A stretch of 64,000 bases of DNA from Adiantum capillus-veneris (Eukaryota > Streptophyta > Polypodiopsida > Polypodiales > Pteridaceae): assembly GCA_014529385.2 (NCBI GenBank), contig CM043962.1, positions 149,538,647 through 149,602,646 on the forward strand, in the 5' to 3' direction. Shown here one piece after another: positions 1-14,699 of the stretch. The position numbers were made by a program, and so were the translations under genes. Each line of letters starts with the position of its first letter. The first letter of the stretch is position 1. The notes below the pieces were generated by a model that was not told the origin of the DNA, ran no database searches, and saw nothing but the letters and a program-made list of their open reading frames with translations.

Positions 1-155
1 ATAAGCGCAACGAGCCCCTCTGCTTCTAAGTCTCCCCCGCTATCATTGAATATGGAATGAGAACCCTCCCAAGACTTTACTTTGACGAGTTACAGTATTT
101 CCCAAAACGGATACTGCCAAAGCTCTCAGCAAAACTGCAACTTTATCAGCATCTT

Positions 156-1508
156 TCAAATAGCCCAAGAAATAGTCGTTTTACTCAAGGACCCCAAAAA
201 TCTGATCAGGAAGGCAACTACTTGATTGTAGTCTCTCTTCTTTCTTAAGCTTAAAAACAAGCTCTCTGGTGACCTTGAGAAATTCTCTTCTAACAATGAC
301 TGAATTGCCAATGCTAAAACACGAGGCATGCCTCCACAAAATCTTACTATTAGCTTCAACCATTCAGGCACCACAATGTGATCAGGTTGTTGCTGAAGTG
401 TTAATGCTAGCCGATCCATAAGTCCAGAGATAACATCTTCCATTTCCTTGAGCTTCAATGGCCTTAGTGGAACCAAAATAGCCTTGGCTTTTCTAGTCTT
501 TGTGAAGTTCAAATTTCCTGCAAAGAAGCGTGTAGTCCCAATGGTCAAGATAGGGAATGTAGTACTCCCCTCCTTATGTAACCGGTGCAAATTCTCTACA
601 TATTCAGATAAGACAACCTGCAACCATGATGGCTTGTCTTCGTCTTCACTTGCATCTTGAGGAAAGCTACCTCGTGCGGCATTTGCCTCATCAATGAACC
701 AACATATCAAAAACCTTGTTCTTGGTTGAATGCCAAGGCTTGATCTGATAAACTCAATTACATGCCCAAGTCGGATGTGACTGCAGAGGCCATGTCTTTT
801 GGCTAGCAAATCAGACAAAAACCTGTTGTAATCATATGTATTTGGCCTGTTCACTGCTGCATGTAAACAACGTAAGGCCAAAATCTCTGGAGCATACAAG
901 CCATCCTCCTGAGGTAGCCATCTCCCTGTGGAGGTTACTTCTAATGAATGATAGCAGCACATATTATAGATGTGAAACTGTTCTATCATCTCTAAGTACT
1001 CCGTTCTCTCTGCATCCTGTAAGTGAGATTTTAGAACCTTTTCCTGCATGTCTTGCGGAATTTGCGCCCATTTCTCCACCAAGAGATTACTGAAATCTAA
1101 ACCAAAAGTGCTCTTCCCAGCTCCCGGGAAAGATACCATACTGAAAAAAGCAGGCTGCCTTGAAAATGCAGTTGGGCTACCTGATTTAGTAAAAAAATTC
1201 TTATACAATCGTAAGCCGCCATGCAAAAGCACCCTATAGGTCTCATCTCTGCCCACAAGCTTGAAGTATTGGCCTATGTCCATATCTAAGGAGCCATGGG
1301 AGGATAAGGGTAAAGGACTCATCTCCTTCCTTCTAAGATTGGTGCGTGTTCTCCTTGAGAGACTAAGAGCGTCCCTGTAATCTTCTTTCAAAACCCGAAT
1401 GGCTTCATCTGTCCACACCGCATGACCTCCTGAAATCAAGAAATATAATTGTCATGAAGAAAAGCAGCTTGAATTGGAATACACATAATTACTTGGTAAG
1501 CGAGCGAG

Positions 1509-1557
<49 letters not shown>

Positions 1558-1859
1558 CCACCTGAAGGAATTGCTTGTGGGGCCGGCACCTTGCAAAAGA
1601 TCACAATTTGAGTGCCGACTGGTATATTGTGCAAGGATGTTGAGAGCTGTCTCCACCCAAAGCATCCATCTTTCACCATACCAATATACATCATGATTGT
1701 TGTATTTGGCGCATGAAGCTGTAAAAACTGTAACAGCTCATGGCTATCCTTGACCTCTGCTGGTTCAGCAAAAACCACAGGAGATTTTGGTGTGTCCTGG
1801 GGAATAGTCTCTCCTGTGCTGATAACAACTCCTACCAAATCATCATCGACCTCCATCAT
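156..1859 (-). CDS. Two-exon P-loop NTPase gene, CRN/STAND-like
   Basis: Exon 1 runs 1859-1562 from ATG at 1857-1859, and exon 2 runs 1429-156 (stop at 156-158). The 132-bp intron (1561-1430) has a CAG|GTGGCG donor and a TTTCAG|GAGG acceptor, and the frame joins cleanly across it (P-S-G-G-H-A). The product is about 520 residues. Exon 2 holds a Walker A-like loop (SFPGAGKST, about 95 residues in; the usual first Gly is Ser) and a Walker B-like segment (FLICWFIDEAN), followed by a sensor-like IGTTRFF. This layout recalls the NTPase part of Crinkler-like and other STAND ATPases, but I cannot assign a family or a substrate. No signal peptide or membrane segment is visible. It is the only long, uninterrupted, spliced gene in the window, so it may be a host gene. 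Further exons left of 156 cannot be excluded. The splice sites and frame are seen; the family is inference. Confidence 0.6.
1512..1552. repeat. (GA)n microsatellite inside the NTPase intron
   Basis: About 20 GA units make up almost a third of the 132-bp intron. Read on the gene strand this is a (CT)n pyrimidine tract between donor and acceptor. Confidence 0.95.
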
Positions 1860-1990
1860 TGACTAGCGCCTTCAACCTCACCAGCAGAGAGCGTGTGAAG
1901 GTTCCCTCTACGAAACAGTGCACAAATCACGATACTTATGAAATAGACGCATATCAACTTGAGAAAAGTGTTTTTTCTCTTCTTTTTCTG

Positions 1991-1994
<4 letters not shown>

Positions 1995-2029
<35 letters not shown>
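1995..2029. repeat. (CT)n microsatellite
   Basis: About 17 perfect CT units, roughly 135 bp upstream of the start codon of the minus-strand NTPase gene. I see no gene between 1860 and 2740. Confidence 0.95.
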
Positions 2030-2032
<3 letters not shown>

Positions 2033-2382
2033 CGCACATAGAAAAAGTGCTTTTGTTTTCTCACCAGCGTAGTAGAGCGCTAACGTTTTGGCTCTGCCAC
2101 CACAAATCGCCCGCGTATCAAAAGAACGTTAGCAACTTTCTTTCGTTCTGTAGAAAAGATTGTAAGTCGGTGTCCCTATTGCTTTCGTTTTCTCACCAGC
2201 TGAGTTCAAAATAGGGAATTTATGACAAAATATTGGGGATGTTTTGGGAATTTTTGAAATTTGAGGGGTTTACTTCAGACTCCAGAGGAGGTGCTTTAGG
2301 GCCCATGCGAGTGCATCCATGCTTAGCAGACAGTTTGCAGATTGCAACTCGCGAAGGCCATCCAAGGCATCCACGTTCGTCC

Positions 2383-2384
<2 letters not shown>

Positions 2385-2468
<84 letters not shown>
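2385..2468. repeat. Compound (GA)18(CA)24 microsatellite
   Basis: A GA tract (2385-2420) passes directly into a CA tract (2421-2468) with no spacer. Confidence 0.95.
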
Positions 2469-2473
<5 letters not shown>

Positions 2474-2514
2474 TGCTGCTAGCCAGTGCCAGGGCCCACT
2501 GCTTTGTTGGAGGG

Positions 2515-2515
<1 letters not shown>

Positions 2516-2563
<48 letters not shown>
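2516..2563. repeat. (GA)n microsatellite
   Basis: About 24 GA units. A short (GT)n/(GC)n alternating purine-pyrimidine tract follows at 2593-2628. Confidence 0.9.
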
Positions 2564-2568
<5 letters not shown>

Positions 2569-2744
2569 AAGAGCAACCCCTGTCTGGATTGCTTGTGTGT
2601 GTGTGTGCGCGCGCGCATGTGTGTGTGACAAAGAGGGGTTGCAGTGCTCGAAATAAACGCGGGCGCCGTCAAGGGTGCCTCGAGAGCCTACTTAACAGAC
2701 TCAAATTCTAGTTTTAGCATGTTGTAATGATAGACAATCAAGTC

Positions 2745-2785
2745 TTCAAGCTACAGATGTCTCATCGCACATCTCCCTCTCTGCC

Positions 2786-2821
<36 letters not shown>

Positions 2822-3202
2822 TGATCTGGTAGAGTTTAGACGCAGTGTTCGTGGAAAATGTGTCTTAACAAAAATGCCGGCTGAGGGCAAGGGGAAAAGG
2901 AGAAATTCTGCCCCAAAATAGAGAAAAAAATTTGTGAAAATCCAAAAAGGTCATCGGGGTTGTAGGGAGCATAGCTGGATCAAGCTTCTTGTGGCACGTG
3001 GCCAGGGGAGGGGCTAGAATTCCTTCCTGTCTATATTTAGTATAGATACCGTGTTCTTTTAAAGCAGACCACTATCACGAATATCAGCATGTAACCTATT
3101 GCCTCGATACAAATCCTTCTTCTTAGCAAGCATCCGCCTCGTTGTCATGTCGTGCCTTGGAGCCCAAGCTACAGACGTCTCATCACAGATCTCCCCCTTT
3201 GT

Positions 3203-3250
<48 letters not shown>

Positions 3251-3620
3251 GGCTTTAGACGTAGTGTTCGTGGAGAATGTGTCTTAGCAAAAATACCGAC
3301 TGAGGGCAAGGGGAAAGGAGAAATTATGTCCCAAAATAAAGAAAAAAAAGTGTGAAAATCCAAAAAGGTCATTGGGGTTGCACGGAACATAGCTGGATCA
3401 AGCTTATTGTGACACATGATCGAGGGAGGGGCCGGAATTCCTTCCTGCCTCTATATGGTATGACAGCGTGTTCTTTTAAAGAAACCCACTATCACAAATA
3501 TCAGCATGTATCCTATTGCCTCGATACATATCCTTCTTCTTAGCATGCATCCGCCTCGTTGCCGTGTCATGCCTTGGAGCCCAAGCTATAGACTTCTCAT
3601 CACAGGTCTACCCCTTTGTC

Positions 3621-3671
<51 letters not shown>
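2745..3671. repeat. ~417-bp tandem repeat carrying a microsatellite
   Basis: The block beginning AGCTACAGAYGTCTCATC recurs at about 2749, 3168 and 3584, a period of roughly 417 bp, with clear homology along whole units (for example GGTCATCGGGGTTG near 2950 and GGTCATTGGGGTTG near 3366). At the same position of each unit, just after GTCCCA or GCCCCA, sits a dinucleotide array. It is (GA)n in units 1 and 3 and (CA)n in unit 2. The third unit ends where the LINE fragment begins. Confidence 0.85.
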
Positions 3672-3675
<4 letters not shown>

Positions 3676-4543
3676 TAGTTCTATTATCGTCCTCGGAGGT
3701 CAAATATGACCTATAGGATGAAATGAACATGTCACGTGGTGTGAGTGGAGGTCATAAGTGACTCTCGATGCTCAAAAATGGCTGAAATGAGCATCGCAAT
3801 AGAGAGTCCACATCGTGGTTGGGAGAGGAAGGTATGTAAGGAGAGCTCATGACTGAATATGGGGAAAAGAGGACCTAATGTGGTCAAAAGCTTAGCACTC
3901 AAGTAGTGTGTGGTACTCACTCTCTCACACTTGACGAGGGCATAAGGTGCAAAGTCGATGAGACTCCTTGCCAGTGCCCCAATGGCCTGTCTCGCAGCGT
4001 ACAGAATGGGAGCTAAGACTTATGGAGGCAATGGTGCGGATTGCACTCAATGGGATGGGCTCAAGGATGTAGGGATGGGTTCGGTTACCGCGTTCGGAGA
4101 AGAAGAGAGATTTATAGTTTGGGGCAATGTGTGTGGTGTAATGGCTGAAGCGAGAACCTCCAGATTTCTCCCAAGCCGTGATACATTGGCGTTGTAAGAA
4201 GGCCTCATTAACTTGGGAGTCGATCGACGCATCCTTGACCAAGTGACATGCATCCCATCTTCCAAACCATTTCTTGATGTCAAGCATCCACCCCGAACTT
4301 AGTATTTTGCTCTTGCATGTCTTTTGGACCTTTTGACTTGCTTCATATGCGATTCTAGGAAGTCGATACAAAGGGCTACATTGTGTCTTAAGCATGTACT
4401 CCACAACCCTTTGCATGCCCAAGACATCAATGGGAAGCCATCCGGACTAAAGAAGTAAGAGCATGTAGGGTGTTTGTATCTTGACTTGGAGAAAGTTGGT
4501 GAGAAACGCTTTTGGACATTCTCAAACTCTTTCCAAGTAGACT
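3671..4543 (-). mobile_element. 5'-truncated LINE, second copy of the 14.7-19 kb family
   Basis: This segment is the reverse-complement counterpart of 18267-19019, with about 150 bp extra coding sequence near 4100-3950 that the larger copy has lost. It encodes the C-terminal part of ORF2 (open frame 4422-3925) ending in a Cys/His cluster (CTLC, then H and C about 18 residues on). The 3' end reads CGATAATAGAACTATCTATC and runs straight into (TC)n on the element strand. The 5' end is abrupt at 4543, as expected of truncated target-primed reverse transcription. No flanking duplication was found. Its codon CGA where the larger copy has TGA (18440-18442) shows which copy carries the mutation. Confidence 0.85.
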
Positions 4544-4636
4544 ACGTCTGTTTGATTTCTTTTCAAGGAAATTACTAGAGCCGCTCTCGGTCTTAGTATT
4601 CCAACACGTTCAACTTCCCCGCACATTCTCACACCA

Positions 4637-5954
4637 GTGGATAGCCTGCCTTCACCTGTTAACAAGCCATCCCCCAGTGCCATGAAAGAATCCAAATCTT
4701 TGCTCTCCGATATTGATGAAGCTTTCTTGGAAGCAGTTTCCGATCCACAGAAGATCAAGGTACTCGAGAAACCACTGGTAGAACAGGAAAAGCTCACAAC
4801 AGAGACAGTCTTGAAGAACACCTTCCAACAAGTGTCCCTCTCTGACATGCTGCAACTAGATGCGAGTTTTAGAAGTGACACCCTTGTTGTTATTTAGTCA
4901 TTACCCCAGAGAAAGTCCTAGTGGTAGGCACCTCCCAGTGCAACCATCAGATTCCTATATGATATCCAATCCCACTGCTCCCCTCAGTGATTACAGAAGC
5001 CCTCGCCTGACAGTGTCCATCTTGGGGCATCAATTTTCAGGAGTAATTGTGGATGGTGGATCTGGCATCAATATGATGCCTGAGTCCACCATGATGAATT
5101 TAGGCCTGCAGCCTACTCAACATGCACCCTTCACTGTATCATTGGCCAACCAGAGGACAGTATACCCTGTGGGCGTAGTGGAAAAGGTGCCTCTACAGAT
5201 ACAAGATTTCACTTTTAGTTTGGATTTTGTTGTGGTTTGTCTTCCACGGGTGGAGGGCAGATTTCCCTTGCTCATTGGCAGACCATGGTTGCGGCACACT
5301 AAAGCACTTTATGATTGGGGAAACGATGCGATGTGGATACATACTCCTGGCTCCCCGATGCAACCAATTGGCCTAGAAGGAGGCATGGATCCCGTCGTGC
5401 AACATAGTTCTTTGTCCCTAGCAACCATCCTTGAATTGGAACAACCTACTCCACCTGACGGGTTAGATGAGGATCTGTTGGAGTGGTTAGATGCTACCAA
5501 ATCTATGCCCTGTTTTGGAGTTTCGATTCACTCTTTGCCTGAAGGTACACCCTCTTCCAATGTTTTCCATAGTAACTAAACCTAATGAGCCACCTGAGCC
5601 AACTCAAAGGTCGAAGGTCACAGAAGCTACTCTTTGCCTAAAGGTACACCCTCTTCCACCTGTTTTGGAGTTTCGATTCACTCTTTGCCTGAAGGTACAC
5701 CCTCTTCCAATGTTTTCCATAGTAACTAAACCTAATGAGCCACCTGAGCCAACTCAACGGTCGAAGTTCACAGAAGCTACTCCTAATGCGCCTTTGGTGG
5801 AAGACTTTGAATTTGGTGAGCCTATGAAGAATCATAGAAGCGGGAGGAAATCTCCTCTACAGGAGTTCACACCCCCTCAAATATCAGCCCCATTGGTGTC
5901 TGCTTCTCCGACCAGAACAAACATATCCTCTGTGTCTAGCGAACTCCCTTCATA
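4637..5954 (+). pseudogene. Ty3/gypsy protease region, decayed
   Basis: Two frames are used: 4637-4897, then 4860-5579. The second carries a retropepsin-like domain with the active-site motif VDGGSGINMM (the more usual form is D-S/T-G-A) and, about 95 residues on, the LIGRPWL motif that follows the flap in plant Ty3 proteases. The acidic upstream piece resembles the linker after gag. The third part (5580-5954) is altered by a tandem duplication. No reverse transcriptase follows; instead there is C-rich minisatellite. It is an isolated fragment or part of a non-autonomous element, and no LTRs could be paired in the window. Confidence 0.7.
5511..5782. repeat. 150-bp tandem duplication in the Ty3 fragment
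   Basis: TGTTTTGGAGTTTCGATTCA starts at 5511 and again at 5661, and the sequence then matches for about 120 bp with few changes. The end of copy 1 also contains a partial third repeat of the CTTTGCCTRAAGGTACACCC stretch. The 150-bp shift keeps the reading frame. Confidence 0.9.
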
Positions 5955-6059
5955 GAGCCCGTCCTGCTTGATGAATTCCTTGCTCCTAATAGTTGTCTTT
6001 CTCATAATAGTTCGCTCTATCCTCAACCCGCACCATGCTCATAATGGTATGCTCCCTCC

Positions 6060-6390
6060 TCGCCCTTACCCAACCCCCAACTCGTCCCCTATTCCAAATT
6101 GGTCCCCCAACCCCTCCCAACTCGCCCCTACCCACCCCCTCTCTTGCCCTCGCCCCCTGCCCTCCCCCTACTTGCCCCTACCCACCCCCTACTTGCCCCT
6201 CCCCACCCCCTCACACACTCTCGCCCCTACCCACCCCCTACCCCCTCCTCGCCCCTACCCACCCCCTCTCTTGCCCTCGCCCCTGCCCTCCCCCTACTTG
6301 CCCCTACCCACCCCCTCTCTGCCCTCGCCCCTATCTAGCCCCCTACCCACACCCCCTAACCACCCCTTTTCCCCCTCACCCCTACCTAGT
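6060..6390. repeat. C-rich minisatellite
   Basis: Variants of CCCCTACCCACCCCCT and CTTGCCCCTACC repeat irregularly for about 330 bp, with an almost G-free top strand. All three plus frames read as Pro/Leu/Thr-rich low-complexity peptide, which I do not regard as a gene. Confidence 0.85.
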
Positions 6391-6461
6391 GAGCATATCT
6401 CTTTGCTTTGGAGCCTCATTCTTTTGTGCCAATTGGGATTCTTGGACTATGCAATCATATT

Positions 6462-6591
6462 GGGTTCCCGCCTATTCAAAGGCTTATGACGTTTGCAAGC
6501 AGTGCAGTGTTTTTAACCCCACTTTTGGGTTCCCGCCTATTAAAAGGCTTAAGGAATTTGCAAGCAGTGCAGTGTTTTTAACCCCACTTTT
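6462..6591. repeat. 65-bp tandem duplication
   Basis: GGGTTCCCGCCTATT starts at 6462 and 6527, and each copy ends with AGTGTTTTTAACCCCACTTTTG. There are two copies with a few substitutions. Confidence 0.9.
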
Positions 6592-9810
<3,219 letters not shown>

Positions 9811-9919
9811 TTCGGCGGAGTTACACTACATCCTATCATATTAGCCATGGAGTGTGTGTCATTGTTATGTACAGCTTCTTGGGTGTGGCTACTATTAGAT
9901 AGAGTTTGAGTCTTTCGAG

Positions 9920-10231
9920 ATGGCATCCAAGGTCATTGTGATGAGCACCCTAGCTATCCGAGGAGCTAGAGCTCACTTTCAGTAGTGGCGCCATGGATTT
10001 GATCCGACTACCTATGTTCTTGTTGAGGAGGCAAACCTCCCCTTCTCAATCTGCTTCTCAGGCCTGAGAAGAGAGTACCTCTTGCTCCTTTCTAAGAATG
10101 GTTCAAAGGTTAGGACTATCCTGGAGACACCTCGCACTGTAGGTTCTGTAGCTGCCTTGGCATACCTTCAGTACGCATTCTTGTTTGTGACACCAACACC
10201 CTCTAGAAGGTCATTCTACTCCCTTGGGTGA
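9920..10231 (+). pseudogene. Unrecognised protein fragment with one internal stop
   Basis: From ATG at 9920 a frame of 103 codons is interrupted only by TAG at 9983-9985 and ends with TGA at 10229-10231. Composition is protein-like (balanced hydrophobic and charged residues, e.g. YVLVEEANLPFSICFSGLRR), unlike the flanking low-complexity DNA. I do not recognise the family. It may be part of a gag or another TE-encoded protein. A chance open frame is possible. Confidence 0.35.
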
Positions 10232-11300
10232 GTGGTGATTGGCTCCGCTAGAATGTGGAGTATTCGGGCATCCCGAACCAATGATTTATTTGTCGACAGA
10301 TGCGCCATCTAGCAAAGTCATGTCCATGGAGAAGGCCCAGAACTTCAGGACCTCTAGCCAGCCTCCTCGTTAGACACAGTGGGCACAGACAGGGAGCCTA
10401 GGCAGACCCCTCCTCCGCGTCTAGTGCCCAGATAGAGGAGGGATAGCAGCATGAGGTCTGTGACCGTCGTTGCCAAGGACAACTAGGGCCAGTTCAGCCC
10501 CCTTGGTCGTCGCCCTACACCAAGCCAGCAGCAGCAGTGGGTTCCCACAAGGAACCGTTTTCACCACTTACATTAGGACAAGGCCACAATTCCACCCTCA
10601 GCTTCACAACTGACAACCCCTCCTCCCCATGTGCCACCCACTCCCCCTTCTCCTCCCATTCTGCCCAATACCGCTCCCTCCCCTCTCATTCACCCACTAG
10701 CCCCTTTGCTTTCTCACCCTCTTCTACTCGTGTTCCACAACTGGCTTAGGGGACAAGGCCTTCATCATCTCCTAGGAGATCTCTTGGCAGCGCTTTTTTC
10801 TAGTGAGAGAGGAACAAACTTTCTTGCATACCTCCCTTCTAGTGCAGATGTGGATGACACCTTGGGAAAACACACCCAAACCACAACCTAAATGGCCCAG
10901 TATAGCCCCATGACTTCACAACACCATTACCCCTAGTAAACATGCACACCCAAACCTGTCTGCAAATCAATTGATGCATACACCCAAGGTCGGATAACTC
11001 AGACTATCCATACCCAGCCGCCCAACATGTAATCAACTGCCTCTAGCTTCGACCCAGCTTGTCTTCAAGCCTGTCGACTTGCACACACCTGATATCCACA
11101 AGCTTTGGTACCCCTCGAACTTATAATACTCACATATATGGCGACAAGATGATGGATACGAGAGCAAGGGAGGAGAAAAATCTTCGCATGAACACCAAAA
11201 ATATAAAGATTATAGCAACATTGATGCAATTGGTAGGGCATACAATAATGATGCTCCAAGCATGCTAATGGATGTCCCCCATCACCTCGCTCATGGCCTT
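10232..11300. other. No gene recognised
   Basis: Pro/Ser/Thr-rich open frames at 10537-10891 on both of two overlapping plus frames suggest compositional bias, not coding. I see no domain, repeat or LTR here. Confidence 0.5.
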
Positions 11301-11314
11301 CACTATAAGAGAAG
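11301..11314 (+). mobile_element. CACTA (En/Spm) left terminal inverted repeat
   Basis: CACTATAAGAGAAG fits the plant CACTA terminus (typically CACTACAAGAAA), and GC-rich subterminal repeats begin within 30 bp, as expected. I searched by eye for the inverted partner (CTTCTCTTATAGTG) to the right and did not find it. Confidence 0.65.
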
Positions 11315-11471
11315 TTTTCTATAACCGCTAACATTGTCGCGGAAAAACAAAGGAAAAAGGAGAGAGAAACATTTGCGGGGGCGGCAATAACCGCGGCTAT
11401 GTACGCGATAGTGGTTTCTCAGCACTATTGGGTGGCCCAAATGAGCACCTTTATTTTTGAATTAGCGTGTA

Positions 11472-11543
11472 GCGGCAATATACGCGGTAATAAACGCGAC
11501 AACTGATGCGGTAATAGCTGCGGATATATTGCCGCGACTATTA
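11472..11543 (+). repeat. CACTA subterminal 12-bp repeats, left array
   Basis: Six consecutive 12-mers in exact register begin GCGGCAATATAC, GCGGTAATAAAC, GCGACAACTGAT, GCGGTAATAGCT, GCGGATATATTG and CCGCGACTATTA. Related single motifs (GGCAATAACCGCGG) lie at 11381-11420. En/Spm ends are known to hold arrays of a 12-bp motif bound by the element's own protein. These are the same size and lie 170 bp from the TIR. Confidence 0.8.
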
Positions 11544-11785
11544 CCGTGCTTATGCTGGCCCAAATGAGCACCTTTATTTTTGACCTGCATAAAACAATGA
11601 AACATCAATTGTTTTTTAGAAGAGTATAAAAAATACCAAAGAACTGAAACTGAATTTACTTTACCTTGACAATTTAAAATGTAGAAGATCAACTATTTAA
11701 AAAAGTTACAATAAAAAGTAAATAGTTGTATATACATTGTGCCACATTGGGAATTTATGAAACTTCGGATAAAACATTTTTCTAT

Positions 11786-13377
11786 CTAATCCTCCTCTAT
11801 CTCATCGTCGTCTAGAGGCACGTAATGTGGATCACTTTGACTCTACATAAACCCAAACCAAATTAAACAATTATCAACAGCTCAAAACAATTGATATAAA
11901 ATTACTTGTTTAAACTTATCGCTTGTAGTAGTCCAACCGTCGCGTCGAATTGCTCGCGAGAGATGTGGTTGTTTTCGAACAACCATCGCCAAGTATCAAA
12001 TTCTTTATGTCGCTCCCAATACTTGACCATCTCTCTGGTTGGTAAAGAGAGAGTGATATTTTTCTAAGTTAGCAATAACAATACCAAATCATCAACTACA
12101 ATCTTTATAATCACCGATTGACGTTATAATTCAATTAATCTTACATATTTATCCTTGCAAGCTCCCTTGCCTCCTGAGCCATAGTGCGTGGGAGTTTGTC
12201 TTGCACGAGCCTCGCGTTGTTGTCTGTATGATGAGCCCGTCTCGCAACTTGATCGCTCTTCTCTTGAATTGCCCAATCCCACTCCGCGTCTGCCATGTTG
12301 CCACCAAGGTAACTCCTGTCTGGATTTCTGACCTGGTTGGCTGCTGAGCGTCGCACACTGGACTGCTTGTTTTTTAGAAATATCTTTATGTAGCCCTCCA
12401 ACCATTGTGGTGAAAAACGTTGATCGGGGACGTTTGGAAATCTATCTAACAGAGCGTCTTCAATGTACCGTGCATGATTGGGCAGTTGGTCTCTAAACTT
12501 TATAAAATAGTTCTTGTACGTTGAATGTATAAGAATTTGTAGATGGCGTTGAAATGCCCTGTCCTATGCTGTGCCTAAATCCACCTCCCCGCCATATTTA
12601 ACCCTGTAGTAGCATCCATGCGTGTCTGGCACAGGTGCGTCAGTATCCTCGTCCTCTGCATCAGGGACGGCATGTTGTAAAAGTGGGGACTCTATTCCCC
12701 CGCCACTACCAAAACATGCAAAACCACAAGATCAACCGCCACTTCGTCTCACGGTGCTCGCTGCCCTGAGACGAGCGTCAACGCGCGCTGCCAGAGGAAG
12801 TATGTCAACGATGTTCTGGAAAAGCAGGAGTGGAATGAAGTGGCGTAGGACTCTGTGATGCCATGGGAGTGGGACCCTGCTATGCAAGGGGAGTAGGACC
12901 TGCGATGGAATAGGAGTAGGACGATAGGAAGGGAAAGTAGAGGGAGGTGCTGTCGGTGCAAGGCTCTGTAGGTAAGGAGTCCCTCCCTGACTTCCCCATG
13001 GTGTAGTCTGCGGAGAAATGTCGTAGGTTGCAAGCTGCTGCAGAATGTAGCGACCAAACAAATCCTCCGTCGAACGGAGGTACTGCTCTCGTAAAGAGAC
13101 AACCCGCTGTAAGTCAAGATCTACGACCGGTGGAGGAACCTGAGAAGGGTAGGTGTACGATGGTCATGCCTACAAATAACAAAAAAAACCTATGACACTC
13201 ATGGTTTAGGGTTAACTACGTAGAAACATTCTTTATTTCTTTGCTTGTTCTCACCGACTCAAGACTCGGGTCCACTGGAGGTGATGTCCACCCCGGGTGG
13301 GAGCCCACCTGGGATGTGAACCAACAAAAAGAAGAGCCAGCTGGCTGCTCCTCACCAGTTGATCTCTCGTTTGACAT
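11786..13377 (-). pseudogene. CACTA-associated spliced gene (Ptta/TNPA-like?)
   Basis: Minus strand. Exon 1 is 13377-13255 (ATG at 13375-13377; donor GTGAGA). An 85-bp intron is followed by exon 2, 13169 to about 12145, whose frame is kept throughout but has three in-frame stops (TGA at about 13167, TGA at 12732, TAG at about 12577). Then follow exon 3 at about 12063-11906 and a last exon at about 11840-11786 encoding an acidic tail (PLDDDEIEED). Exon 2 opens with a Pro-rich stretch and contains RFSPQWLEGYIKIFLK and YLGGNMADAEWDWAIQEK. Its position next to a CACTA terminus and its basic, Q/R-rich second half suggest the accessory CACTA protein (Ptta_En_Spm or TNPA class), but the match is from general layout only. 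The exon 2 to 3 junction does not join in frame cleanly, so an indel is likely. Confidence 0.5.
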
Positions 13378-13860
13378 CTACATTACAAAGAGCAATATAA
13401 GATTAAGCTTTCTACCCTACTCACTCATCTATAAATATATACACAAGTATATTAGCACACAAACACGTAGATACATATACATACTAGTAGACCTAAGTAG
13501 AGGTTAGTAGTGCCAAAGGTCAACTACACCTCTTTAGATATCATCGCAGTCTCAACCGTGGTAAAACAAAAGGTACATTGCGGTAATCCAATCATGAGTG
13601 GATCAATGACCGCAACGCCACGATTAAAAAAGGACTATACCCAAGAGGAAGCGTCTAACCTTCGGGTGCTATACTCTCGTACTTAGTGCCTACATACATG
13701 CATAAACAAATATATATGTACACACATATATATGTTATGGTTGTAAATATAGCCATCGTTTTCTGTTGGCTGAACCTAGATTCAACGTTTAAGTGATCAA
13801 TTGATCGTAACATTACAATTCTAATGTAATGCAATAAGTAATTCCATTTCTCTCACTGAG

Positions 13861-14097
13861 TCTCTCTCTCTCTCTCCCTCTTCCTCTCGCTCTCCCCTTC
13901 TCGGTCGTGCAGTTGAACTACAAAGAGGAAGCTCCATCCCAGAGTCATGCCTGCGCCTCCATGTAAAGCAAGCACTTCGTTCAACAAAGCGTCCTCGCCT
14001 TGAAGGTAATCTTGGTGCTGGTCTCTCTCTCCTATCTCTCTCTCTATTCCTCTCTCTCCCTCTCTATCTCTCTCTTTCTCTATTTCTCTCCATTTCT

Positions 14098-14153
<56 letters not shown>

Positions 14154-14265
14154 CTGCCCCCCCCCCCCCTTCTCGGTCGTGCAGTTGAACTACGAAGCGG
14201 AAGCTCCATCCCAAAGTCATGCCTGCGCTTCCATGTAAAGCAAGAACTCTCTCTCTATCTGCTCC

Positions 14266-14310
<45 letters not shown>

Positions 14311-14477
14311 CCCCTCTCTCTTTCTCTCTCCCTCCTATTTTCCCTCTTTCTCTCTCCCCCTATCTCCCCCTCTTTCCCTCTATCCCTATTCCTCTCTTTC
14401 CCTCTCTCTATTTATTCTCTCTCTCTATATCTATCTACTCTTTCTCTCCCTCTTTCTCTCTCTCTTTCTCTCTATCC

Positions 14478-14539
<62 letters not shown>

Positions 14540-14644
14540 CTCTCTCCCTCCCTATTTCTCCCTCTTTCTCTCTCTCTTTCAATCTATCCCTCATCCTCTC
14601 TATTTCTCTCTCTCTATCTCTTCCTCTTCCTCTCTCTCTATCTA

Positions 14645-14696
<52 letters not shown>
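13861..14696. repeat. CT-rich microsatellite block with an embedded 78-bp duplicate
   Basis: Long (CT)n arrays (e.g. 14102-14150, 14276-14306, 14482-14532, 14651-14692) are mixed with CCCTCT and TTTCTC variants. A unique segment starting CTTCTCGGTCGTGCAGTTGA appears twice, at about 13896-13971 and 14167-14245, with about 5 differences, each copy set between CT arrays. The block ends directly at the LINE. Confidence 0.9.

Positions 14697-14699
<3 letters not shown>

Noticed and set aside
2220-2711. Long Ser-Leu, Arg-Glu and His-Thr dipeptide ORFs across GA/CA/CT arrays (also 9575-9926, 14219-14701, 19444-19845, 29580-29842)
   Set aside because: They are translations of dinucleotide microsatellites, open on both strands because the repeat has no stop codon. 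Not genes.
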